From assembly GCA_938007995.1 (NCBI GenBank), contig CALLLW010000029.1, positions 1-64,000 of the forward strand: a stretch of 64,000 bases of DNA, read 5' to 3'. A program made the translations under genes and the position numbers. Source of the stretch: an uncultured Granulosicoccaceae bacterium. GTDB lineage: Bacteria; Pseudomonadota; Gammaproteobacteria; Granulosicoccales; Granulosicoccaceae. Positions within the stretch are counted from its first letter, which is position 1; every line of letters starts with the position of its first letter. Shown here one piece after another: positions 15,213-24,682 of the stretch. A model generated the notes under the pieces. The model did not search any database, was not told the DNA's origin, and saw only the letters and a list, made by a program, of their open reading frames with translations.

Positions 15213-18200
15213 TTACTTTTTATTTTTCTCCTTATTCGCCTGCTGGCGTTCGGTCCAGTTATAAGTACCATCAATAATCTGTTTGGCACTCAGCACCCAT
15301 TCATCCCGCTCAATGCGATCTGAAAAACCATCCAGCTTTTCTGCGTACTTTTCAATCTCCGCTTTCTTCCACGCAGCGATATCTTCGAAGTTATTCACGC
15401 CATCCTGGTTGAGCATCTTCTCTATCTTTGGACCGATGCCAAAGATAAGCTTCAAGTCATCTTTGCCATCTTTACGCGTGGTTTTTTTGCCATCGGCTGT
15501 AACGGCAGCCTTAGGCTGCTTTGCCTCTTTCTGTTTTGCTTCAGCAGCCTTTTTGTTCAGCACCTCGCGAGCTTTGCGTCGTTCTTCCCAGTTGTATGTG
15601 CCTTTGAGAATCTGTTGTGCACTTAACACCCACTCATCACGTTCTATGCGATCGGGAAATCCATCGAGCATCTCGGCATAGCGCGCAATATCCGCCTTGT
15701 TCCACGCGGCGATATCTTCAAACCTCTGGATACCTTTACCATTGAGCATTTTTTCAATCTTTGGTCCGATACCAAATATAAGCTTAAGATCATCCTGACC
15801 ATCCTTACGGGTGGTCTTCTTACCATCTGCCGTCAGTGTGGGCTTTGATGCGGCCTTTGGCTTCGGTGTAGCCTTCGGCTTTGGCGTCGCTTTTGTTCTG
15901 GCTTTGACGGTTTGCTTCGGCTTGGGCACACGCTTGAGCTTTTCAATCTGTGCTTTAAGGCGCTCGATTTCCTTGTCGCGTGACGTCACATCTTTGCCAT
16001 GCAACTTCTGCAAACTGGCCAGCTTGCGCTCCAGCTCTGCAATCTTTCTAAGCTCCAGTTTCTTCTCTTCAAGCTGCTTACGCAGACTACCGACTGAGGC
16101 TTTCTGGGTCCTGACTTCTTTTTCCAGTCTGGATAATTCAGCCCGCCTCTTCTTGGCTGCAGCCAGCTCATCCTGCAGCGACTTGCGGGTTTCATCTGCG
16201 GCGATCTGTTTGCCAGACATTTTATCTTCAAGTGTTTTCAGCGACTGACGCAACTTGATCAGTTCTTTGTTGCGTTGACTCGAAAGTGACTCAGTGTCTT
16301 TAACCTGTTTCTTCAAGGAAACCACATTAGATTCATGGCTTTCAACAGTGCGCGTCAAGCTGGCTATCTGCTTGTCAAACTGACTGATCTTACGATCACG
16401 GGAGCTGACCTCAGCCTTCAGCGCCTCAGCCTGTTTGAGCCGCAGCTTCAGTGAGTCAAGCTCCGCCCGACGCTTCGCTTCACTGGCTTGGTAATTTTCA
16501 AGCGCTTTGTCAGTCGAATTCTTTAATGCGTCGAGTTTTTTACCGGCCTCCGCAGCGCTCTTACGAACAATACTCAACTCAGACGAGTACTTTGCCTTAT
16601 CCGATTTTTGCGTATCTTTCAGGGCGCTCAGCTCTGCCTCACGCCTATGCAATCGAGACTGCAATGGTTCAAGCTCTTTAATCTGCTTTTTGAGCGAGAC
16701 CAAATCCGCATTCCACTTGGCACTGGCGCCCTTCTGCGCTTGCTGCAACGATCTAAAGTCTGCCTCTCTTTTTTCAAGCCGCTTCTCGACAGACTCAAGC
16801 TGTCTTATACGCTGGCGCATTTGTGACGCTTCAGCGGAAAATTCAACGCTTGCTTCTCGATGTTTTTCCTCAGCAGCCTGCAGCTGCGTTTCGCGCTTTG
16901 ACAGTTGTTGCTGTAATGGCTGTAGCTCGCGAATCGTCTTTTTCAGTTCCGCCTGCTCAGCAGACCATTTAGCGTTATCGGACTGACGAAGTGCGTTAAG
17001 TTTTTGATTTTCAGATTCCCTCGCAGACAGCTGCTGCTTCAAAAGCTCAAGCTCTTTTATGCGACGCTGAAGCGCTGATATTTCCGCAGCACTCCTGGTA
17101 CTCATGCTTTTGTTCTGCTCTTCGAGTTGTCTGAATTCACCTTCGCGCTTTGAGAGTTGCTGCGGCAGGGGCTCGAGTTCTTTTATACGACTCTGCAATC
17201 CGGCAATCTCAGAAGACCATTTACCAGTCGCAGACTTGTGTTGCTCTTCCAACTGTTGCAGTTCGCGATCACGCTTCGAGAGTTGCTGCGGTAAGGGCTC
17301 CAGTTCCTGCAACCGACTCTGTAATCCAGCTATCTCAGTTGACCACTTAGTGCTTGCCGCCCTATGTTGCCCTTCCAGTTGCTGCAGCTCGCTCTCACGC
17401 TTCGAGAGTTGCTGCGGTAAGGGCTCCAGTTCCTGCAACCGACTCTGCAGTCCGGCAATCTCAGTCGACCACTTATTACTCGCCGCCCTGTGTTGTTCTT
17501 CCAGCTGCTTCAGCTCACTCTCACGCTTCGAAAGTTGCTGCTTTAGCGGCTCCAGTTCCTGCACCCGACTCTGCAATCCGGCAATCTCGGTCGACCACTT
17601 GCTACTCGCCGCTCTGTGTTGCTCTTCCAGCTGTTTCAGCTCGCTCTCACGCTTCGAAAGTTGCGGCTTTAGTGGCTCCAGTTCCTGTACCCGACTCTGC
17701 AATCCGGCAATCTCAGTCGACCACTTGCTACTCGCCACCCTGTGTTGCTCTTCCAGCTGCTTCAGCTCGCTCTCACGCTTCGATAGTTGCGACTTTAGTG
17801 GCTCCAGTTCCTGAACCTGACTCTGCAATCCGGCAATCTCAGTCGACCACTTACTACTCGCACTTTGATGCTGTTCCTTAAGTTGCTTTAGTTCGTTTTC
17901 ACGATTGGAAAGCTGCTGTTGCAAAGGCTCAAGTTCTTTCACACGACTTTGCAAGCCGGATATTTCCGACGCCCACTTTGAGCTGGCAGCTTTGTGCTGC
18001 TCTTCGAGGGTCTTAAGCTGATTTTCCCTGCTACCGAGTTGCTGCTGGAGCGGTTCCAGCTGCTTTACCCGTGTTTCGAGCTGAACGACCTTTTGATCGC
18101 GTGAACTCAACAGGCCCTGCTTTTCATCGAGAGACTTTTTAAAACCGAGTATGTCTGACCGAAACACACCTGTTTGTTTTTTCTCGCTATCAAGCTCGGA

Positions 18201-21200
18201 GGTCAGTTTGCTTATTCTGGCAGTCGATTGCTCCTCCGCCAACTTCATCCGTTCCTCAATCGAGTCGTGGCGTTTTTTCTCTGCCGCTATCTCCGCGTTC
18301 ATAGCAACAATCTTTCTATCACGTTGATCAATATCCTGACGCAGCCCTTCAAGCTCTCTGGTCTTTACCCCGAGTTCCGCAATACGTTGCTCATGTTGCG
18401 TCTTGAGCTGCCTGTGCTGATCCTCTGCGTCTTTCAGCTTGCGATCAAAATTCGCCTGCGTTTCAGCTTTATACCTGGAAAATTCCGCCTCTTTGGCTTT
18501 GAGCTGGTCTGTAGCGGATTGATACTTGCTCTGCCACGGCTCAAGCTCTTTAATCCGCGCCAGATTCTGGGCGTCTCTCGCTTTAGCCTCATTATTTAAC
18601 TTATCGCGATTAGCTTCAAGCTCGGTTATCCGACGCTTGCTGCTCTCCAGCTGGCTTTTCGCCTCTTCAGATTGCTTTTTGTATGGGCGCAATCCGTCAA
18701 GCTCCTGTTGTGTCTTGCCAAGCTGCGATTGGTGCTGCTCACGTACACGGACAAGCTCCTGTTTTTCACCTTCAAGACTCTGTAACTTCGAGCGCAATGA
18801 TTTGATTTCATTGTCACGATTCTGCAGGTCTGACTTCAGTGCTTCGAGAGATGCGATTTTCTTTTTAAACTCAGACAACTCATTGTCACGCTGACTCAAC
18901 CTGGCATTGTGAGATTTCTGGTCGTTATCTAATCTGAGCTGCAAATCAGCAAGTTCCTTTTTATCTCGTTCGACCGTTGAGTTAAGCTCATTCTGCAACA
19001 ACGAAAATTTGCTTTCGCTATCACGCAAGCGGCCTTGCAGCGGCGTTAGCTCATCAATTTTTTTATTGCTAGCCGCCAGCGACTGGTTTTTGCTGTTAAG
19101 TTCGTTACGAATGTCTGCAGCAGATTTTTTCGCTGCTTCGAGCTCTGTAGAGAGAGTCGTCACGCGGCCTTCAGCTTCTGCCTTCTGCCGTTTGAGATCT
19201 GCTTCGGCCTTACGTAATGCGTCGAGATCCTGGTTTAACGAAGTGATCTTCTGATCTTTGTTGCCAATCTCGGCACGTACATCAACGGTGGTCTTTTTCG
19301 CCGCTTCAAGCTCTTTTGTCAGATTGGTGACTCGACCATCTGCCTCTGACTTTTGTCGTTTAAGATCCGCTTCGGCTTTGCGTAATGCCTCGAGATCCTG
19401 GTTTAACGAAGTGATCTTCTGATCTTTGTTGCCGATCTCGGTGCGAACATCAGCGGTGGTCTTTTTTGCCGCCTCAAGCTCTTTTGTCAGATTGGTGACC
19501 CGACCCTCTGCCTCTGACTTTTGTCGTTTAAGATCCGCTTCGGCTTTACGTAATGCGTCGAGATCCTGGTTTAACGAACCGATCTTCTGATCTTTACTAC
19601 CGATGTCGGCGCGAACATCAGCGGTGGTCTTTTTCGCCACCTCAAGCTCTTTTGTCAGATTGGTCACTCGACCTTCTGCCTCTGACTTCAGTCGTTTAAG
19701 GTCCGCTTCGGCTTTGCGTAATGCTTCGAGATCTTTGTTTAAAGCAGTAATCTTTTGATCTTTGCTGCTAATCTCGCTTAGTGCATCAGAAGTAGCTTTT
19801 TTCGATGATTCAAGTTCACTGGTTAAGCCTGTAACCTTATTTTCCGCATTGGATTTCTGTTGCTTGTAGTCTGCTTCAGTTTTCCTGAGTGCATCCAGGT
19901 CCTTGTTCAGTGAGACGATCTTTTGTTCTTTGCCACTGATTTCACTTTTTGCATCGGTTGAGGCCTTTCTGGCGCTCTCCAGTTCCCGGGTAAGATCGGC
20001 GACGCGACTTTCAATATCTGATTTACCCCGTTTCAGATCAGACTCAGTCTTCTTCAACGCCTGCAGATCCTGGTTCAGCGTTGCAATTTTCTGTTCATTT
20101 GCTGTGATCTCGCCACGGGCATCTGTGGTCGCCTGTCTGGCGGCCACCAGATCTTTGTTGAGCGCAGTGATCCTGCTATCCGCATTGGACTTTTCTTTTT
20201 TAAGATTTGCCTCTACCAGGCGCAGCGCTTCAATATCTTTGTTGCGCTTACTCAGTTCTGTGTCTTTACCAGATGCCTGGGTTCGAAAGCGGCTGACATC
20301 CGCAGTGACCGTGGTCAGCTTGCCCTCGTGCTCTTTTACAGACTTCTTGAGCGACACAATCTCGGTATCACGTTGCTCAACAGCTTTATCTCGAGCAGAG
20401 ATCTCTGTTTCCAGTCGTGCAATTTTATTGCGCTGCTCGGTGATAACGCCCTCATACTTGTTTGATGATTGCTCGGAGTTACGGGTAAACCCAGCCAGTC
20501 GGTCTTCCATCTCACGCAGTGCCAGCCTGGAACTATCCAGCTCGCCTGCCTGAGCTTTGAGCTTAGCTATGGTTGCGTCTCGCTCTTTAAGATCTATTTC
20601 CAGACCGCCAAGCTTTTCACGATATTTGTTGGCCTCCGTATCCGCTGTGGATTTCAGAGCAAGATTTTTTTCCGTTTCATTTGTAAGTTTAATTATCCGG
20701 GCGTCACGGTCAGCCACTTGTTGACGGAGATCCTCAAGCCGTTTTCCCAGCTGATCGTAATCTTTGTTCCGCGTCTCCAGCGTGGCATTAAACTCTTTAA
20801 TACGCTTTTGCGCTGAGCGCTCCAGCTCAGCAATTTTTCTTTTGTAACTGTCCGTGTCCACCTGCGAATTATCATTACCAACATCCGCGCGCAAAGTAGC
20901 AATATCTGCCTCGCCAGCAGAAATTTTGCGCTCGTATTCACGCCGGGTGCTGTCAAACTGTGATTGCTGCTTTTCAAGGCGGCCACGCAGATCATGAATA
21001 ATAGACTCTTGTTGCTCTGCACGGCGTCTGAGTGGTACCAGCTCCGGATCCGCTTTGACTGGCTGATGTTGTACCTGGCGTACGCTTTGATCTACCTGAC
21101 GACGCACTTCATCTGTCTGATGCTGCTGTTTTTCCAGTCGTCTGCGCAGGTCGGCTATGATCGCGTCTTGCTGCTCGGCACGACGGCGTAAAGGCACAAG

Positions 21201-22331
21201 CTCGCTGTCACTATCATTGCGCACTTCAGACAACTGTGACAGTTTGCGCTCAGCTTCTCCCCAGCCTGCAAACGCACGCACCTTCTCATAGGATTCCTGC
21301 TCATAGCTGTTCTTCAGCTTTCGTTCCCGCATGCTGATGCCAGAGGCCGCATTAGCAGACACGCCCTGCGCCGCCAGAAGCTCACGAATCTTTTTTTGCA
21401 GATCCTCTACCTGGGTGTTCTTCTGCTCAAGAAGTGCCTGATAGTGATCAACGTCTGCACGCGAACTTCGGACAACCTGTGCAGACTGTTTGGTTGCTGC
21501 GTTGCCAGAGGAATACTGCAACTGACGATCTCTTTCTCCCAGTGCGGCGAGTGCCCTTATCTTCGCATAGGCTTCATCATCCAGCGCTTTGGCTAGTTCA
21601 TACTCACGACCTGTCATATCTGAATGGCCGACCGGCACTTTAAGGCTGGCACGGTTACCGCGAATATCTTTTGCTGCAACGGAGTACGAGCCTGGCTGAC
21701 CAATTGCAGGCCGTTTGTTGGCACCGCGCTCGTTGCGACCTTTTGCAACAGGAGCGATTGGCGGCCTGTTAACGGCGGCTAAAGACCGACGCTTGACTGT
21801 TTCCGAGTTGTTGCCTTTGGCCCCGGACCTGTCACTGTTCGCCTCTGACTGCCGGACTCGGGTTCTATCTGCAGAAGCTTCAGCGGATCGTGCAACAGAA
21901 GACCCAGCCGACGATCTGGTAGAAGCGTTTGCTGCGGATTCAGCGGAGCTTGTTGCGGATTCTCCAGAAGCAGCAGATCGAGCTGGTTGGCCTGCACCGG
22001 ATGCAGCCACACGATTGCCACGCTCTGCAGACCGACCATCGTCACGGGTTGATTGATCTGGTGCCTGGCCCTGCAGTCGGTCTTGCGGTCGGCCTTGTGA
22101 TCGACCTTGCGATCGACCTTGCGATCTTTCTGGGTTACCACGCTTTCCCTGAAGCTCTGAACGCAGCCAGCGGATCTCGCGTTCACGCTCGCTGAGTTGA
22201 CCTTCATAACGGTTGTTTGTCTGACGCTGTTTACCGGACCTGAACATCCGGCTGATGACCCAGCCCACCAATAGTCCGATGAAGCCTGCGACCAAAAGCG
22301 AAATTCCAATTTCACCAATCAGATATTTCAT
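15213..22331 (-). CDS. Giant membrane-anchored coiled-coil protein with two C-terminal HhH-like domains
   Basis: 2372 residues; I do not recognise it as a named protein. One membrane segment lies at about residues 8-27 (ISLLVAGFIGLLVGWVISRM), so the rest is probably cytoplasmic. A low-complexity linker follows (about 70-200, rich in R, S, Q and A), then two copies of a 30-residue YEK(V/I)RA(F/L)A..GE motif. About 1700 residues of heptad coiled coil contain seven 56-residue repeats and about twelve 42-residue repeats. A basic linker (KPKATPKPKA) leads to two near-identical 80-90-residue domains, each starting DDLKLIFGIGPKIEKML, a helix-hairpin-helix-like fold also seen fused to NuoE and other proteins. 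A GGGGGGAG ribosome site precedes the ATG, and a good terminator follows. It is transcribed alone. Automatic pipelines may call it SMC-like, but it has no ATPase head. A scaffold or envelope-to-nucleoid tether is inference. Confidence 0.9.
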   Translation of the reverse strand: MKYLIGEIGISLLVAGFIGLLVGWVISRMFRSGKQRQTNNRYEGQLSEREREIRWLRSELQGKRGNPERSQGRSQGRSQGRPQDRLQGQAPDQSTRDDGRSAERGNRVAASGAGQPARSAASGESATSSAESAANASTRSSAGSSVARSAEASADRTRVRQSEANSDRSGAKGNNSETVKRRSLAAVNRPPIAPVAKGRNERGANKRPAIGQPGSYSVAAKDIRGNRASLKVPVGHSDMTGREYELAKALDDEAYAKIRALAALGERDRQLQYSSGNAATKQSAQVVRSSRADVDHYQALLEQKNTQVEDLQKKIRELLAAQGVSANAASGISMRERKLKNSYEQESYEKVRAFAGWGEAERKLSQLSEVRNDSDSELVPLRRRAEQQDAIIADLRRRLEKQQHQTDEVRRQVDQSVRQVQHQPVKADPELVPLRRRAEQQESIIHDLRGRLEKQQSQFDSTRREYERKISAGEADIATLRADVGNDNSQVDTDSYKRKIAELERSAQKRIKEFNATLETRNKDYDQLGKRLEDLRQQVADRDARIIKLTNETEKNLALKSTADTEANKYREKLGGLEIDLKERDATIAKLKAQAGELDSSRLALREMEDRLAGFTRNSEQSSNKYEGVITEQRNKIARLETEISARDKAVEQRDTEIVSLKKSVKEHEGKLTTVTADVSRFRTQASGKDTELSKRNKDIEALRLVEANLKKEKSNADSRITALNKDLVAARQATTDARGEITANEQKIATLNQDLQALKKTESDLKRGKSDIESRVADLTRELESARKASTDAKSEISGKEQKIVSLNKDLDALRKTEADYKQQKSNAENKVTGLTSELESSKKATSDALSEISSKDQKITALNKDLEALRKAEADLKRLKSEAEGRVTNLTKELEVAKKTTADVRADIGSKDQKIGSLNQDLDALRKAEADLKRQKSEAEGRVTNLTKELEAAKKTTADVRTEIGNKDQKITSLNQDLEALRKAEADLKRQKSEADGRVTNLTKELEAAKKTTVDVRAEIGNKDQKITSLNQDLDALRKAEADLKRQKAEAEGRVTTLSTELEAAKKSAADIRNELNSKNQSLAASNKKIDELTPLQGRLRDSESKFSLLQNELNSTVERDKKELADLQLRLDNDQKSHNARLSQRDNELSEFKKKIASLEALKSDLQNRDNEIKSLRSKLQSLEGEKQELVRVREQHQSQLGKTQQELDGLRPYKKQSEEAKSQLESSKRRITELEANRDKLNNEAKARDAQNLARIKELEPWQSKYQSATDQLKAKEAEFSRYKAETQANFDRKLKDAEDQHRQLKTQHEQRIAELGVKTRELEGLRQDIDQRDRKIVAMNAEIAAEKKRHDSIEERMKLAEEQSTARISKLTSELDSEKKQTGVFRSDILGFKKSLDEKQGLLSSRDQKVVQLETRVKQLEPLQQQLGSRENQLKTLEEQHKAASSKWASEISGLQSRVKELEPLQQQLSNRENELKQLKEQHQSASSKWSTEIAGLQSQVQELEPLKSQLSKRESELKQLEEQHRVASSKWSTEIAGLQSRVQELEPLKPQLSKRESELKQLEEQHRAASSKWSTEIAGLQSRVQELEPLKQQLSKRESELKQLEEQHRAASNKWSTEIAGLQSRLQELEPLPQQLSKRESELQQLEGQHRAASTKWSTEIAGLQSRLQELEPLPQQLSKRDRELQQLEEQHKSATGKWSSEIAGLQSRIKELEPLPQQLSKREGEFRQLEEQNKSMSTRSAAEISALQRRIKELELLKQQLSARESENQKLNALRQSDNAKWSAEQAELKKTIRELQPLQQQLSKRETQLQAAEEKHREASVEFSAEASQMRQRIRQLESVEKRLEKREADFRSLQQAQKGASAKWNADLVSLKKQIKELEPLQSRLHRREAELSALKDTQKSDKAKYSSELSIVRKSAAEAGKKLDALKNSTDKALENYQASEAKRRAELDSLKLRLKQAEALKAEVSSRDRKISQFDKQIASLTRTVESHESNVVSLKKQVKDTESLSSQRNKELIKLRQSLKTLEDKMSGKQIAADETRKSLQDELAAAKKRRAELSRLEKEVRTQKASVGSLRKQLEEKKLELRKIAELERKLASLQKLHGKDVTSRDKEIERLKAQIEKLKRVPKPKQTVKARTKATPKPKATPKPKAASKPTLTADGKKTTRKDGQDDLKLIFGIGPKIEKMLNGKGIQRFEDIAAWNKADIARYAEMLDGFPDRIERDEWVLSAQQILKGTYNWEERRKAREVLNKKAAEAKQKEAKQPKAAVTADGKKTTRKDGKDDLKLIFGIGPKIEKMLNQDGVNNFEDIAAWKKAEIEKYAEKLDGFSDRIERDEWVLSAKQIIDGTYNWTERQQANKEKNKK
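16568..18083 (-). repeat. Twelve tandem 126-bp repeats (42-residue coiled-coil unit)
   Basis: Within the giant gene, unit pattern LQSR(V/L)QELEPL followed by QQLSKRE.EL.QLEEQH and KWS.EIAG recurs every 42 residues (six heptads). The central five or six units (about 17200-17850) are nearly identical at DNA level with exact 126-nt spacing; the outer ones are degenerate. The boundaries are approximate. Confidence 0.85.
19095..20270 (-). repeat. Seven tandem 168-bp repeats (56-residue coiled-coil unit)
   Basis: Within the giant gene a 56-residue unit (eight heptads) recurs: KDQKI.SLNQDL(E/D)ALRKAEADLK, then R.KSEAEGRVTNLTKELE and AAKKTTADVR.EIG. Units 3 to 6 are near-identical in DNA. Units are in register without insertions. 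The boundaries are approximate. Confidence 0.85.
22073..22132 (-). repeat. Five 12-bp tandem repeats in the giant gene
   Basis: Degenerate 12-bp units such as GCGATCGACCTT (plus strand) from 22073 to 22132 encode the RSQG/RPQD tetrapeptide series in the N-terminal linker. Confidence 0.7.
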
Positions 22332-22959
22332 ACCACTCCCCCCTGTATAAACGAGACCGTGGCCAGTCGGGAACCTCCTCCCTGCGCAGCGCTGCAGCTA
22401 CCTACGTTGATAGCAACTTGCAATCACCACTGACTGACCGATAACACAATACATTTATACCCTACGCACAAGACTCGCACACAGGTAATTTTTTGTAACA
22501 GCTGGATGAATAAAACGGTCTTACAACAATTGCTTAGGGTGATATCGTTGGATGCAACCAGCCAGCAACACACACCACTATAACTTCACCCACAATAACT
22601 AACAAAAAACTGATCGCTACAAACTTAAGCGAGTATCACTAAAACCAGTAGATTCACGGACTCCACAATGCAGAAGTCAATGAACTGACCTGGATTATTC
22701 ATGAGGATTCGTCATTCAGACAAAATGTGGCTAAACAGGTCAGCCAATCGTCTGTGATACGTGGCCCGCCACGTGACAAAGAGGATGGGGCGCAGTGTGA
22801 CGCCAGGTTTTCTTCCGGGGTCGAATAGACGAACTGCTATTTTGAAAACAGGCGCCCAAAATGATTTGGAGCTGTATAAATAGCATTTGCCGATTATCTG
22901 ATTGTCGCCTTATAAATCATCAAGACCAGGTGCATTACAATCTGCGTTCAGACTAAATG
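22332..22959. other. Long intergenic region upstream of the giant gene
   Basis: 628 nt between the end of the anti-sigma gene and the start of the giant gene, both minus strand. I see no coding frame. It holds an inverted repeat ACGTGG-CCCG-CCACGT at 22759-22774, and on the minus strand a possible -10 (TATAAA, near 22455) without a clear -35. The length suggests the giant gene has its own promoter. Confidence 0.45.
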
Positions 22960-23910
22960 TTATTCAATATAAAAAGGCAGATCAGCGTATTGAACAATAG
23001 TCAGTTCAATGCGTGCATGCGTTGCAAGGTTACTTTGCATAACCTTATACAGCCGGAATAGCGCTTCTTCAGCCTCAGCCTCTTCGTTAAAAGTACCATA
23101 CAGGAGAAGCCGGTTAGCCGTAGCGGAATCAGGTATCACAAGATCCGCCCGAACCGGTAAGGCATTCCACACAACTTCAAGCTCATTCAGCGCACCATCA
23201 AATTCCACTCTGACAGTGTAAGTACTATCCGGCTGACTTCTCAGCCATCCAGTTGAGCGATGTGTTATGCCAGAAACCACTGTTGCAGATGCTTGCGCTG
23301 CGGCTTTGTTTGTATTTACCGACTCACGGCGCTTCAATTGAATTGAAGCAGACGGCTGACTGTCCGCCACTGACTCCAGTTCCAGGTTATTGTGTTGAAT
23401 ATCTGCTGCAATCGCAGCAGTGGCCGACTGTGCGCCTGAATTGGTGCTGCGACTGAATGATTCCACACTTGCTGAGATGTCGCTGTGTAACTCGCTGGTG
23501 GAATTGCTCATTGTCACGGCACTTCGCAAAGTATCTGCTGATATTGATCGATTCTCTGCTACCTGGGATTGCAGTTTATCTTTTGCGACCCATGGGATGT
23601 CTGGCTTACTCTCCTCCAGTCTGTTATCAACCGACGCAATCTCGGCCTGTACAGGCGCGCTGTCAATTAACTGACTGTTTGATGCATTGTTGAACTGCTG
23701 CCACAGTCCGATACCAATACCCAATGCGCACAGGCTCGACAACGCATACGCTACAACCGGCCAGCGTGTTTTTTGCGGTTCATATTCTCGACTTGGCCTG
23801 ACTGATTGCCGCTGCAGCTTTTTGCCGGCAGCCCGCAACACCTGATCATCCAGCGTTGCAGGTGATTCCAGTTGCGGCGCACGCTGTGTGAGTTTGTCGA
23901 GTTCTGTCAC
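22960..23910 (-). CDS. Putative membrane anti-sigma factor
   Basis: 316 aa. The N terminus is polar and cytoplasmic-looking (MTELDKLTQRAPQLE). One membrane segment lies at about residues 50-68 (WPVVAYALSSLCALGIGIGLW), then a long periplasmic part rich in Ser, Ala and Gln. The last 110 residues look folded. I see no zinc-binding HxxxCxxC motif. It is assigned by position: its GTG start overlaps the sigma stop (GTGA), the usual arrangement of an ECF sigma and its regulator. What it senses is unknown. Confidence 0.7.
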   Translation of the reverse strand: MTELDKLTQRAPQLESPATLDDQVLRAAGKKLQRQSVRPSREYEPQKTRWPVVAYALSSLCALGIGIGLWQQFNNASNSQLIDSAPVQAEIASVDNRLEESKPDIPWVAKDKLQSQVAENRSISADTLRSAVTMSNSTSELHSDISASVESFSRSTNSGAQSATAAIAADIQHNNLELESVADSQPSASIQLKRRESVNTNKAAAQASATVVSGITHRSTGWLRSQPDSTYTVRVEFDGALNELEVVWNALPVRADLVIPDSATANRLLLYGTFNEEAEAEEALFRLYKVMQSNLATHARIELTIVQYADLPFYIE

Positions 23911-24464
23911 GGGATTAACTCCATACGCTGCCGGGTTGCAGACTTTGCATACCTGAGCCGGCTTTTAACTGTTTCTCCGCCAACTCCTGTCATGCGGGCA
24001 ATTTCGCGTTGACTAAAGCCCTCCTGCTGGAGCAAAAATGTCAGCCGCTGCTCCTCCGGCAGCCTCGACAAAGCTTCTAAAAGCTGCCGCAGCAACACCC
24101 GATCTTCAGCGCTGAGCTGTTGTGCTTCAAACTGCTCGTCAGAAGTATCCAGCACATCGGCTGGTCGATTAGATTTTCGCCGGTAAAAATCTGCCACTTT
24201 ATTGCTGGCAATTTTATAGAGCCAGGTTCGAAACCTTGCCTCACGTTGCTCAAACCGTTCTGCACTGTCAATGACCACCAGCCAGACATCCTGGGCGATC
24301 TCTTCTGCCGTGGCCGTGCTGGCAAGATTACGCAGAACAAAGTTATACAGTCCGTTCCTGTGTCGGTGGTAGAGCGTTTCAAACGCCGCAGCATCGCCCG
24401 CTGCGTAGGCTTGCAGCAGCGACTCATCGCTTATTGGGAATAACGCTTTTGAAAACCCGAGCAC
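23907..24464 (-). CDS. ECF-type RNA polymerase sigma factor
   Basis: 185 aa with the two ECF domains only. Region 2 is at about residues 24-90 (FETLYHRHRNGLYNFVLRNL, then AEEIAQDVWLVVI and FRTWLYKIASNKVADFYRR). Region 4 is at about 120-175 (LSRLPEEQRLTFLLQQEGFSQREIA, then GVGGETVKSRLRYA) with its helix-turn-helix. The start is GTG. It should direct polymerase to a small regulon when released by the downstream membrane partner. No autoregulatory promoter was identified. Confidence 0.92.
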   Translation of the reverse strand: MLGFSKALFPISDESLLQAYAAGDAAAFETLYHRHRNGLYNFVLRNLASTATAEEIAQDVWLVVIDSAERFEQREARFRTWLYKIASNKVADFYRRKSNRPADVLDTSDEQFEAQQLSAEDRVLLRQLLEALSRLPEEQRLTFLLQQEGFSQREIARMTGVGGETVKSRLRYAKSATRQRMELIP

Positions 24465-24632
24465 GCCTGCAGGTAATCCTCTGTCTCTGCCACGGCATGG
24501 ATAACACCGCGCTTGTTATTCAGTTTATCGCAGCAGCAGCGGAAAAGGGGTTTTCACAGCCTGCCAGCTGACGTGTTAGCAAAGCGGGTTCAGCAAAAAA
24601 AACGGAGAGGTGCAGTTGGAGAGCCAGAAAGC

Positions 24633-24658
24633 AAAAGAGCCGCTGTTGCGGCTCTTTT
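24633..24658 (-). terminator. Terminator downstream of the GH12 gene
   Basis: Symmetric hairpin: AAAAGAGCCGC (24633-24643) and GCGGCTCTTTT (24648-24658) with a TGTT loop. It is A/T-flanked on both sides, so it can work in both directions. It sits 24 nt after the GH12 stop codon. Confidence 0.88.
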
Positions 24659-24682
24659 GTACATCGTCAGTTCACTGATGCG

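Noticed and set aside
17104..17881. Long plus-strand frames with repeated Cys/Ser or Ala/Ser stretches
   Set aside because: Antisense shadows of the 126-bp repeats in the giant coiled-coil gene.
16568..20270. CRISPR array
   Set aside because: Regular repeats here are coding, in frame, and lack unique spacers; no cas gene is present in the window.
15213..22331. Annotation of the giant gene as a chromosome segregation SMC protein
   Set aside because: No Walker A, signature or Walker B motif and no hinge; similarity would be due to coiled coil only.
24210..24240. T-loop-like GGTTCGAAACC as part of a tRNA
   Set aside because: Lies inside the sigma factor gene, and no acceptor or anticodon stem can be drawn around it.
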